Below are positions 37,655-49,185 of a stretch of DNA of 64,000 nt, piece by piece. Made by a program: the position numbers and the translations under genes. Every line of letters starts with the position of its first letter. Position 1 is the first letter of the stretch. The DNA comes from Pezizomycotina sp. ARF18 (Eukaryota; Ascomycota). The DNA lies in NCBI GenBank assembly GCA_002224055.1, contig AZLU01000022.1, positions 124,001-188,000 on the forward strand, in the 5' to 3' direction. A model generated the notes under the pieces. It did no database searches, had not been told where the DNA came from, and saw nothing but the letters and a program-made list of their open reading frames with translations.

Positions 37655-37989
37655 TGTTGATGTCAGAAATGTAGGTAGCTCACCACTTCCCTTATACATC
37701 AATGGCTAGCACCTACATTTCTGACATCAATAGATTAAGAGTCTCAGCTCTAAAAATTGAGCAACTAACCAGCTAATTTGTTGATAGCCGGGACTGCTGG
37801 AAGACTGGCGAGAAGTGTAGCTGAGCAGCGCTGGGGTTGGTGGGCCCCGCAGAGGCGTTAGCCGGAGGTTAAGATTGTTTGTGCCGCTGGGCAGCCAAAT
37901 TACTATAGTATATATATGCCGGTGGTTCCCTAAAGCGGGGTAGCTTACCACTTCCCCTATACCTAGCACCTACATTCTGACATCAATAA
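37655..37989. repeat. LTR-like or foldback fragments with inverted ends
   Basis: A perfect 20-base inverted pair, TTGATGTCAGAAATG... at 37657-37676 and its complement at 37711-37730, encloses 34 bases. The right half, including the ACCACTTCCC block, recurs as a direct repeat at about 37937-37986 with small differences. TG at the start and inverted TTGATG...CATCAA ends are usual for fungal LTRs, so these may be fragments of an old LTR copy; a small terminal-inverted-repeat element is the alternative. Confidence 0.5.
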
Positions 37990-38280
37990 TTATAAAGATA
38001 TTTAATAAAGATTTTAGGGAAAAAAAAATAGAACATAGAAAAAAAAATGGGTATAAATAGAGTAAAATAAAAAGCTATAATATTATTATATATAAATATA
38101 ATTAGTATTTTGTTAGACTTAGCAGCTCTGGTTATCTCCTTCTACCTCTATTGGCCGCACGCGGTTTTGCCAGGAAAATTGGCTCAAATAGAGAATCAAT
38201 CAATTGATCAATTTCGTACCTCTAATTGGCTGTCATTCATTTGAGGTCTGGGGAGAAAATCTCGACTTTTGGCGAGCAGT

Positions 38281-38583
38281 CCTGTTATTTACATAAGAAC
38301 ACGTGCTTCCTCTCTCTATTGACTGCGTAAGCCACGGGCGGAGACCCGCGCGTGTAAAGGCAGGTTTTTCGCTCGATTTACCCGAAAGAGCCTTCCTATA
38401 GTAAATTCTATACGAAGGCTCTTTCCGAGTTAATTAGGCGAATGACCTCGAACAGAAATAACAGGCGTTTAATATGAAAACAGGCCTAAAAACGCGTGTT
38501 TCGTAGGGGGCAGATTACGGAGGCTAGTAGTGGCTTACGCTGTCAATAGGGACGCCAAGTACGCGTGCTTGTGGCGTAACAGG
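38281..38583. repeat. 303-bp imperfect palindrome
   Basis: The sequence pairs with its own complement across about 300 bases. CCTGTTA at 38281 matches TAACAGG ending at 38583. CTATTGACTGCGTAAGCCAC at 38315-38334 matches its near-perfect complement at 38530-38549. Internally GAAAGAGCCTTC and GAAGGCTCTTTC (38384-38425) form a second, nearly perfect hairpin, slightly off the centre of the large one. It is GC-richer than the flanks. It may be a foldback/MITE-type element. Confidence 0.65.
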
Positions 38584-39189
38584 CTTCTCACCAACGGCAA
38601 CTATTCTCCTCCAACAAGTTCCTCCATGTACTACTACTGCTAAAGAGGGGCTCTGAAGGCTAAGACTAACTGTTTATATAGGTTTTTATATTAATATAAT
38701 AAATAATAATAATAATATATTATAATGTATATCCATAATATTAATATTTAATGTTTATTATTTTTTATTAATATATAATATTTTTGATTATAAAATTTAA
38801 CAATTAATACAAAGTTATAATTATAATTTTTTATTTTATTTTATATTTTTTTTTTATAAAGTTTTTCTATTTAATAAAGAATAATACGCGTATATATATA
38901 ACATTTTTATCTAAGCCTCTCCGGGTAAGGCAGCGTGGGCCTGACCAGCGATAAAAATTGACCGCTGTCGAGGAGATGCAGCTCTTTCTTCGGTTCTTCT
39001 CGAAAGTCCTTCTAGAACTTGACGATTCCTCTCGCTTCCCCAAATATAATACCTAAATAAGCTAAGTAAGGAGGGGTAGCAGTAGTCTCGTAGACCCTCC
39101 TGCTGCGTGCAAATTTGGTAGCTGAGCAGTAATCACTATCGGTCCACGTTTTCCCTTTTTTTTTTTTCCCAACTTGATCACGGTAGTAG

Positions 39190-41507
39190 GTATATACAAT
39201 GGCGGAATTCTCGACAAAAATCGGTTTTCGAGGCTACTCGAGCTATAATAATGTCCTCAGTAAAAAAAAAATAAAAAATAAAAAAAGGGTTCTCGTCTTT
39301 GACTGCTTATACACCACCATTACGCTACATGGACATATGGACAAGGGAGCGATCCGTGACGCCCTTTTTTCCAACAAACTTTTAGCAGAGATCGATTTCT
39401 ACAGGTGGCATTGTGGAAGCGCTCTAACGGATTACATAACTTTGCAACTCGATTAGTATCTTTTTTTTTTTTTTTTTTTTTTCTTGGGGCGTACAACTAC
39501 CTCATCCTCATTGACCGGTAATAAGGAAAACCAAAGACTATTAACCAAGCTTTGCCTTTGTCTTGGCCTGGTGAAGCATATATCCATTTGCAAGGCCATC
39601 TTACGTGGTATTGTAATTAAGTATCTTTTTTTTTTTTTTTTTTTTTTTTCAAGAGATCAGGCCATTGATGGGATTCGTTGAAGAGAAAATACGGAAATCA
39701 AGGGAAAAAAACGCGCGACAGGTTACAGAAGCAAAAGCAAGTAAGATATCGTTTCGTTTCGTTTCGCTGACGCCCCGACGGTGGCGAGACTTTACCCAGA
39801 GAAACGGGTATTGGGAGTTTCTTCGTGAACCAATTGAAATCGTGTTTTTTTTTTTTTTTTGCATACTAACTAAGTAAAGAGAGATTCGTACCCTATTTGC
39901 ACACACGAAATTTTCTTTGGAGTTGTCTCTCTTGTTCCCTTTGTGCCTGGAGTTGCACCGTTCTCCCCTGTTATCTCCTCGGTGCAATCTTACAGACCTG
40001 TTCCATATTGCCCGTGTCGAATGAACGTCGTTTTTTTTTTTTTCCTTCTTCTTCTCATTTGACGGGAACCCACGTAGGGTGAACATAAAGTATCTTTTGT
40101 AGTAAAGTTTGGTGGGAAGTGACATGATCTTTCTATCTTTCATTTTTTTTTTTTTTTAATTTTCTTTTTTATTAGCACCCCTTTTTAGAATGGACGTATT
40201 TTCTCAGAAAGAGTTCGCCCCCAAATTTAAGGTACCGAAAAAAAAAAATAATCTTTTTTTTCATTTGAGGAAATCACGCCCATTTACTTCCACACCAAAA
40301 CGAAGAAGAGAGATAGATCCACTCAGGAACCAAAACAAATCCGAGGGACATGCACTAAACCCCTCCAAGTGGGATAAAAGGGATAATTATTTTTATTTTT
40401 AATTTCTCCAAAATAACAATTGAACATTTCAAAACCCTTTCCCTCCCTCTCTTCCTCTTTTTCTTCAACCCTTTTTCCCTCCTCCATCTCTTCATCTTCA
40501 TCTTCTTTTACAGATCTGAAGCACACAGGGTAGCAGACTCTTCCCATCCGACATCACCACCCCTCCTCAGCTCAGGTCCACCAAAGACGTGCGCGATCCT
40601 CATCCCACGTTTCTCAGCAGTAAGCAGCAGCAGCAGCAGCAGCAGCAGCAGGTAAGAGACAGACAAACCTTTCGCTTTCTTCCAGATCCCCAATTACCGA
40701 CAATGGCGCAGCAGCTGGACTTTCAATTCTCCGCGTTTCTTCTCCATCTTCTCCGTTCTCCTTTTGTCGTTTCGAGCGTTGCACTTCAAACGTGAAAAGG
40801 AAACCTCCTTCCACGATCTCCGAGCTTTGACGTGCACGTCCGACGTTTCGGCTACGCGTATATTGAAGATCACGAGACGTGTAGGAGGAGGGAATCCCGT
40901 CCATCTCTATCTACTTTTACTGACAACGTTAATTTTTTTTTTTTTTCCAACAGAAGACTTGCCTTTTTCGGGTTCATCTACGCCTTGCCCCTACGGTTCC
41001 TTTTTTTCTCTACTGGAATATCCTAGCTGTTTGACTCTCGGAAGTGAAAGGAGCGAAAAGCAGAAGCACTTTCCTTTTATTTTTCTTTTTTTTCTTCCCT
41101 TCTTAATCTCTCCTTAACTGGCATTTTATTGAATAACCTTTTTTTTTTTTTTTTTTTTTCCCTCACTTCAATTCTAAAAATACGTCCTTTTCTATTTGAC
41201 GGACAGCTACTACCGTAAACAGGGTTCTAAATAATTCTCTTGCGCTCTGCCATATTTTCTATATTTTTGATTATTTTTTTTCCCGTTTAATCCTTTAAAT
41301 AATCCTTTTTTTTTTCTGATTATTATTTTCACGATAAAACTTAACAAACTCCTCTCCTTTTCTCCTTCACTTCTACATATTCTTCGACACTCGTGCTCAA
41401 CACTTCACATCTTGCATACATCGCGAGAAATCCAGGGAAGCTTTTTTCTTTGTAGGACGTGAAAAAAAAGAAAGTAAAAAGGAAACATTCTAAAGCACAA
41501 AAGTTAC
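39190..41507. other. T-rich region upstream of the septin gene
   Basis: No certain gene. It has repeated T tracts of 15-24 bases (about 39459, 39627, 39843, 40029, 40143, 41131), two of them preceded by the same AGTATC word. A CAG repeat directly followed by a splice-donor-like GTAAG lies at 40624-40656. Pyrimidine-rich, CT-biased DNA just before the septin start (41100-41470) is typical of fungal promoters and untranslated leaders. Confidence 0.45.
40624..40652. repeat. CAG repeat abutting a splice donor
   Basis: GCAGCAGCAG... runs for about nine CAG units and ends directly in GTAAGAGAC, a good 5' splice site. It may be the end of a 5' untranslated exon of the septin gene, or of a separate short coding exon. 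Confidence 0.6.
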
Positions 41508-43359
41508 ATGGGTAAGTCCTGCTTCTAATATATATTTTTTTTAATATGTTGTATTATTATTATAGCCCAGCTACTCCCTTTTATTGCACTAAAAAATTTC
41601 CCTCCCACTTCCCCCTTCGGAACCTCCCCTATTTACACATTCACTTTTCGTCTGCTACACAAAGTTCTCCTTCCACGAGAACAACCCAACCACTTCTCAT
41701 CACGATAAACATTGCTTTTCCATCTCAATTGATTCGTTTACTAACATAACAATCTACCCTTTTTCCCAGCGACTCAAGAAAACTTCTGAATACCCTCCAG
41801 ACGAACGGCAGCGCACAGTCTCTCGTTCAATGTCGAAATCTGGTCCACGAGCCCTCAATCCGCGACGGATCTAAGAACATTGTCAGGAGAAGCTGACCGG
41901 CTACGTCGGTTCGCTAACTCCCAACAATGGCACCGCAAGAGTGTACGCAAGGGGTTCAACTTTAACGTGATGGTCGTCGGTAAGTTGGAAAAATTTTCTT
42001 GTTCCCCTTTCCGCTTCTTCCGAGCTGCCGCGTCGCGCTCTCAGAAACAACAAGCGTAGGATGCTCAGCATCTCCGCGCGCGCGATCGAGACGTGTCGCC
42101 GACTTGTTTTCTTCGTGACAATTGCGGGATTTCATCTTTCGATGGCGATCCTCCTCATTTCACCCCTTTTTATTTTTTGTCCCGTTGCTAACAAGATGTG
42201 CCTCGTTAGGTGAGTCCGGTTTGGCAAGTCGACTTTGTCAACACCTCTTCAACACGTCTATACCACCAAAGAGCGCAAGGGACCGTCCTGAGATCATCCC
42301 AAGACCGTCTCCATCCAGTCGATATAGCCGACATCGAGGAGAACGCGTCCGCCTGCGCCTGACCGTCGTCGACACGCCGGGGTTCGGTGATTTTGTCAAC
42401 AATGACGAGTCGTGGAGGCCTATCGTCGATAACATCGAGCAGCGCTTCGATGCCTACCTCGACGCTGAGAACAAGGTCAACCGCATCAACATTGTCGACA
42501 ACCGCATCCACGCGTGCGTCTACTTCATCCAGCCTACGGTCACGCCCTCAGCCCCTCGACATCGAGGTCATGAAGCGCCTGCCACACGAAGGTCAACCTG
42601 ATCCCCGTCATCGCCAAGGCTGATACCCTTACCGACGACGAGGTCGCCATGTTCAAGAAGAGGGTAAGTGACTGTTTCTTCCAAATTTACGCGATTTTTC
42701 GTATGTATGCTCACGTGTTTTCCCCTGTAGATTCTCGCCGATATCCACCACCACAGCATCCAAATATTCGAAGGCCCCGCTACGAGCTGGACGATGACGA
42801 GACCATCGCCGAGAACAACGAGATCATGTCCAAGGTCCCCTTTGCCGTCGTCGGAGCCAACAGCGAGGTTACGACCCCAGCGGTAAGAAGGTCGCGGGCG
42901 CAAGTACCCCTGGGGTATCATCGAGGTCGACAACGAGGAGCACTGCGATTTCGTCAAGCTCGCCAGATGCTCATCCGCACGCACATGGAGGAGCTCAAGG
43001 AGCACACGAGCAACGCCCTCTACGAGAACTACCGTTCCGAGAAGCTAGAAGGTATGGGCGTCGCGCAGGATCCTTCGGTCTTCAAGGAGGTCAACCCGGC
43101 CGTCAAGCAGGAAGAGGAGAGGAGCCTGCACGAGCAGAAGCTCGCCAAGATGGAAGCCGAGATGAAGATGGTCTTCCAGCAGAAGGTTTCGGAGAAGGAA
43201 GCCAAGCTGAAACAGAGCGAGGAGGAGCTGTATGCCAGGCACAGGAGATGAAGGAGCAGCTCGAGAGACAGCGGATCGAACTCGAGGGAAGAAGCAACGG
43301 GTCGAAAGCGGAAGACCTCTGGAAGAGAAGGAAAGAGAAAGGGTTTCTCGTTGCGCTAG
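41508..43359 (+). CDS. Septin, Cdc3/AspB type
   Basis: Filament-forming GTPase of the septin ring that organises septation and cell shape. Exons inferred: 41508-41511 (only ATG plus one base, then GTAAGT), 41770-41979, 42210-42663 and 42731-43359. Introns carry GTAAGT donors and CTAAC branch sites. Landmarks: ATQENF and [30 protein letters not shown] with the P-loop (about 41938-42245); [20 protein letters not shown] (G3); [36 protein letters not shown] (G4); [36 protein letters not shown]; and a C-terminal coiled coil ([20 protein letters not shown] onward). The end is RKGFSLR, which fixes the stop at 43357-43359. About ten or more single-base frame changes are needed, nearly all losses from runs of two or three identical bases. 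Because the protein is otherwise almost perfectly conserved, I take these as sequence error rather than gene death. Confidence 0.85.
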
Positions 43360-44460
43360 TAGCAGCACATTGGGCCGATTTTTTATTTATTGAATTGTCG
43401 TTTTTTTATGTTGTTGCTTTACTTTCGTATACATACTTATCTTTTTCTTTCTCTCTCCTTCGTCCCGCACCGCACCGCACCCCGCATTTTTTCTATCATC
43501 ACCACACCACATGGTTTTTTCTTTTCGGGAAGGAGAAAAAAATACGCCTTTTCTTAACAATTTTCATATATAGAACGAGAAGAGAAAAAAAAGGAGGACA
43601 GCTGTTGGAAAAAAAAATATGGATATGAGAAGGGAGGAATTACAAAAATGGAGGAACTATTGCGAAGAAGGAACGTTTTTATTCCAAGTCAATCTCTTAT
43701 TACTGTTAAAAAAATAACTCTTTTCACTTTGTCAGCTTTTTTCTCTTTCCTTCTCTCTTTAATTACTCCTTACTATTATTACTTTTATAATCATTTTCTC
43801 TTTGTCGGTGATTAAAGAATTCTTTTCTTATTTTTCCTTTCTCTCTTTTTCTCTTTTGTCTACCTAACTACTTTTTTTTCCACAAGTGCGCTTTGTTTCC
43901 TATGTCGTATTTTACTACTGCTACTACTACTACTCTAAACAAAACTAACTCTTTATAACATGACTAAAAAACTTCTTTATATTACTATCATTTGTGCCTT
44001 TTTTCTTTGTTTACTATATAGCCTTTTCTCTCTAACTTAATTAAATGAGCGCGAGTCTGCTATTTTCCTTTATCTTGATTTTGACACAAAAAAATTCACG
44101 ATAGTCGTGGCTGAATATATTTTTCTTCGTATAAACCTTCCGAGTGAAGAAACATTTTCTCATTGTATATTTGAACCTTGTACAAAAAAAACGTTTCCTT
44201 TCCTCAATATCCTTCTCTTCTCCAGTCTCCCATCTTTCATTTCTTTCTTTCTTTTCTATATAGAATAATTCCACTCTCTCCTTTTTCTCGATTCAGGAAT
44301 CTTTAACCGTATGTTTTTCCTTAACTTCTTTTTCCGTCTTCCATTGTTTTCGTTCTTTTTTTTTTTTTTTTATATATTCATTTATAAATAACTTAATATG
44401 CATATAACCCACCAAAAAAAAAAAATTTCATGATAAAAAAAAATATTTAGGTATATCAAA
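43360..44460. other. T-rich 3' flank of the septin gene
   Basis: Very T-rich, CT-biased DNA with no gene. The septin 3' untranslated region and terminator presumably lie in the first few hundred bases. Confidence 0.5.
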
Positions 44461-47400
44461 AAGTAAAGTCCGTGAGCTTTTGCCGCATGTAGGGAGAGTG
44501 TAGGGGAGCTTTTAATGAAGAGTATGTTGAAACTGCCGATAGATGGTTTTCGAAATATCGTCAAACTCGCGCCGTCCTAGTGGTATGTCGGGGCGGGTCT
44601 TTTCGTGTTTGTCTGAATTTTTTTTTCCCCCTGAGAATATCTGTTGGCGGCAACGTTATTAGGTATTTACGGACGTATCGCAACAGTATTCAAAGCCCTT
44701 TTGTTTGCTTTATAAAGTTATCCGTGTGCGTTGTCGGTAAAGAGGCTTTTTTTTCTTGGTATCGCGTTAGCTATATCCATATTCTGATAATATATATCTC
44801 GTCAGAATTGGAATTTTTAGTTATAGTCCGCGTCACCGTAATACTTTTTCGTGGGTATCTCTTGCCGTCGTGGGGATACTTTGTATCGTTATTTGATGTT
44901 GTTGGCTGAAGGGTATACCAGGGGGTACGGAATTACTATTTTTTTTATTTTTTTTTTTATCTCTATGTAAAGATGTAGTTGGGTTGGGGTATGAGTATGA
45001 TTCGTGGGCATAGTTTTTCCTTGTTTCCATTCCTTCTTTCTCTTTAAATGTATCATAGGCAAAACGTTCTTCTTCGGGAGGATGTTTTAGGTATGTAGGG
45101 TTCGCTGGGTTCTTTTTGATACATACTCAGGTTTCTTGTAGTCAGTTGAGAAAGTGAGTATATTCGTTTGTTTGACCTGCGTTGAACACCGAAATATGAG
45201 TCGATCATGTGGCGAGTTTTTCGAAGTATACGCCGTGTTGTCCATGCCTTTTCGTATAATGATATTGAGTGTAAATATATTGATTATAAGTGAGGTGGAA
45301 AATTGGGAATAGTATAAGGCGGGAGCATGCAGCCTCTTGCTGGCTTTTTGGGGGTATAGGGTAGATTTTCATGTTTCGAAAATGTTCTGTGTCGAAAAAG
45401 CCGGTCCATAGCGTGTAAATTTGTAACCCATACCCCTGTCGTTCTCCTCTTTGGTTACTTTTAGTTCAGCGTCTCTTGTCGAAAAGGTTTCATGTGTCAT
45501 GTGAGATGAAGAAGACTCTTGCGTCCATCGGAATTTCAGGGCTTGGTGAAGTAGAATTGAGAGATACGTATTGTACATTAGGATTCAAGTGTTAATGTTC
45601 CTCTTTTTTTTTGTCTCAGATATTACGCGACATATCGTCGCACTTGTTTGCTTAGGCTTTTAATGTCAACGGATGTAAACGAGAAATGAAATACGGAATA
45701 TTGTCGTCGTTCATAGGACGTCGTAAGTATCAGATGGCCGAAGCTCAAATGCACCCAAATTCGCCAGATCTCTTCAGGATTCTAGAACGGATTTAACTCT
45801 GCGAGACTGGAATTTTCTTCATTTATGCGTGGATGAGTGCTCGGGGATAGTGATCCTGGGGTCCATATAACCGAGGAAATATCTAGTCAGCAAATATTTC
45901 CGTGGCATTGCGGCTGCAATTATATTATATTCATATTTCTTCGAATCTACTATGGATCCGGTTGACGTTTGGCAGTAATCGTGCTGAGATGATGGCGCGC
46001 GCAAAATAATAAGATCCTGCTTTTGCTCATTGTCGGCACGGCATGAACTGCAAATATGACGCGGCTTGTACCTTTGGAGCGGTTTCGTCTTGCTTATAGA
46101 GCTGCTCTATGTCTGGAGCACACACTCTATCCCGAAATGGGATCTTGGGGGTCGAGACTGAAATATAGCCCTTTATTCCACGCGCTTCGATGAAATATTC
46201 AGTATCACATCGGCGGAAATTGTTCCCGTAAAATTATATTCGATAACGCGCAGAGAATCAGGAATTCAAATGTTTGACTGAATCCTTTGGAGTGTTTTCA
46301 CAATCAGTTTAGTCATGATAAACTTCTTTTCGTTTCGTCCTATTTAAAAGCCATAATGGGATCAAAATGGGCTGCGACATCTCGTGAGAACACTATTTTA
46401 TGATTCTCTCCGCTTGGGTTCCACTCATTTCATGAATTATCAGATGGCCATCGATGCTGGGGCGCACTCTTATTGCTCACCGTCCATTTTCTAACAGCTT
46501 CGCCCAGCGTGTGAACGGAGCTGTGAACTATGAGGATGAACTCCACCCACTAAATGCGCATGGAAGCTTCTGCCAAACTCTATGCCTGATGTCGTAAGTC
46601 TCATCCTTATCATGATACTGAGAGCGCCTCTATTTCATCTAATAGTACGTATAGCATCGTCGGGTCGAGGATCTTTGGGGAATCTACGCAAGTTACATCT
46701 TATCGACATTGATGTCGGGAAGGGAAGAAAACCAATGCGATGCAGTATTCCTGGGATTGGTTCATCGAATAACATCCTAAATCCGCTATGTATTCTCTGT
46801 GGGTCAGCTTATTTACTTTACGGCATACGTGGTTGCGTAGGAGAAGCTATACGCCAAGCCTGGCACCAACGGGCATACAGTCGCCATCCAGAGCAGATCG
46901 GTTATCGTTCCAGTCCGCATCTATCGGCTCGCCAGCTCACAACTGTCTCTCTGGTGGGGGATTTCTGAAAATAAGAGATTACAAAGGACTAGAAACGGTG
47001 GGTCGTTTATGGCCCGATTACATTGATACTAGTATCGCTCAGGGGCTACTCTATTCGAGTTTGAGATATTTATAATTTTGTGTGTGAATGGGTTGACAGT
47101 ATCGATTGGGTCTTCGAATACTTAGAGCGACCCGTAATTTGCGAGGTTGATACATTTATGAGGTATCACGGTCGAAAATCCTTTTCGGCCTATAGGATGA
47201 GCGGCATATTTGCGTCAACCCCCTTGTACAGCGTACCCTTTCATTCAAATATATTGAACTTTGTGCCTTTTTCTCACTAGGAGAGGGATCTTTCCTATGA
47301 GGAAGGCATTATTTACTTTCAAGAGAGTCATATACCGAGAGGAATACTCGTCATGAAGCGTTGTCGGTAAAAGAGAGAAACTACAGAGCTTACTTGGTTC

Positions 47401-49147
47401 CGTTATGACGCTGGCAGAAGGGAAGATATCTGCTTAGTGGATAAAGCACGCATTGCCAAACAATCGTTCCGTTCATTCCCGAAATATATGACTTCTGATT
47501 AATGCAGGCGAAATATACAGTTTTGCTTTCACGTCGGGATGTATATAAGGACGTCGTCCGTTGTTCTCGCGATATTGGCGAAAAGAGAAATCTTACTTCA
47601 GGTATCATTGGTAGCGTGTAGCTAATGTGCTCTGACGGGCTCCTAATTGGCCTCGTAAAACAGCACGGCTTTATCGTCTTCATAAAATAGAATTAAGATG
47701 ATTATATGCCTTGCCGCCTGTTGCTAAAAGAATAACTATTCGTTACACTCCAGAATGTATTAGACCAGGTTTATTAGACGGCGCAAATCTGATCACGCGA
47801 TTACGAAATCTCATTGTCGCTGTTTGTAGAGAACGGAGTTCTATCCGGGAGTTTCTTTTGCAGGCTGGAATAGTGGATCGGGCCAATCAATGAAAAGTAA
47901 GAAACTACTGACTCTCTGCTAATCTTTTGCTGCAGGATGAATCTGACATATAATATATTCGAAGACAGCAGCGAGCTAAATAATCAAAATGACTGCGTTA
48001 CAAACTGGTTTGTGCCGGTTTTTGTCGTGGTCTCCTACACATCTAGTTGTAGCACACGCCTTGAAGGAGCTTGCGAGCTCTTAGTGAACTGGTAGACTTA
48101 CAATATGACATTCCCGTACCCGGTTGAAGAAACAACTAGATAAAAGCGTCTCTGGAGGTGCGGTCCACTTTCTTTTCTTAGCACTATAGAAAGTAGTTCA
48201 GACACGTCGTGGGTTGACGGAGGTCGCGATCCGCGGTTTTCTCAACATGGATGGTTTATGAAGTTATCGTTGATTGCTAGTTTGTTCTATGAAGTTCCTT
48301 CGATGAAAAATCGAAGTTCGGGCTTGCTATAAAGCGAGTTTTGAGATCTAGGTGTGCTCGAAGTGCGTGTACTGATACGCGATTACGCAGCTGGCTGGCT
48401 CTAATTAGGCTTGTGATATTAAATTCCGCTGGCGACTTAAGCAAACAGCAAAGTGGCGGTTAGCTATGGTAGGGTAGTCGACTTGATACTTGCTGATATT
48501 CTAGAACTCTTTATCAAATCTACAACTGTCCGTATTTTAGAACAGTATGGCCCCGACTGCTCTCGACGCGTTTCCCAACAGATAACTGATATAATTGATA
48601 ATACGCCATAGCTTAGTTAGTACGGAGATATAGCTGACTTGTCGGAATAAAAGATAAGCCGTTTTTTTTACTAAGTTGCGTATATGTTATTGTTTAGTGT
48701 GTAGTCTTTGTTTCTATTATAAAAGCACTCTATTTAACAAGTGAGGTTGAAGAATATTAAAATAGACTTAATGAGGCTTGACCTTTTTTCCTTTGAGCAT
48801 TTTTTTTTTTTTTAAAGAAAAATAAAAAAAAGGACATACACACACGCATTATTATGTCCTTTTCTGCAAGCGAATAAACTAACGGCGCGAGGGATACTCA
48901 ATTACTCTCGAGGTAATTGAATATAATTACGTTAAGGTACGTTACGGTGTGATCCTCGCGATTTCACTATTCTGGATCTTTCTTTGCTTTCAAGTTACTT
49001 TACATCGGCTTTCACAGTCCGATTTGTTTCGAATATTTCGAAGCTTGAAGGGCAGACGTTTAAACCAAAAAACAAATATTCAAGAGCTATATCCTGTCAT
49101 GAATAGTCTGGAAAGCGAGATTTGCTTTTCATTGTCATGAAATAATT

Positions 49148-49185
<38 letters not shown>

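Larger units (their letters stand above)
35725..39190. mobile_element. AT-rich transposon graveyard
   Basis: Alternating strongly A/T-rich, TA-step-rich blocks (36120-36900, 37990-38130, 38650-38920) and GC-richer islands (35930-36110, 36940-37620, 38130-38640, 38930-39150). This pattern is typical of old repeats altered by repeat-induced point mutation. The island at 37270-37620 on the minus strand contains LIDEWKKEIRRLEEANR, reminiscent of gag-type sequence of fungal LTR retroelements. A 37-base string is shared by 36900-36936 and 37629-37665. I regard this as fossil LTR-retroelement and other transposon debris, old and broken. Family not resolved. Confidence 0.45.

Noticed and set aside
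43248-43628. 126-codon frame after the septin coiled coil
   Set aside because: Its first part is the septin C-terminus in a shifted frame; the rest reads T-rich 3' flank.
46582-47280. Series of overlapping plus-strand frames that might be a decayed membrane protein
   Set aside because: No recognisable family signature and no consistent frame; hydrophobic stretches are expected by chance in T-rich DNA.
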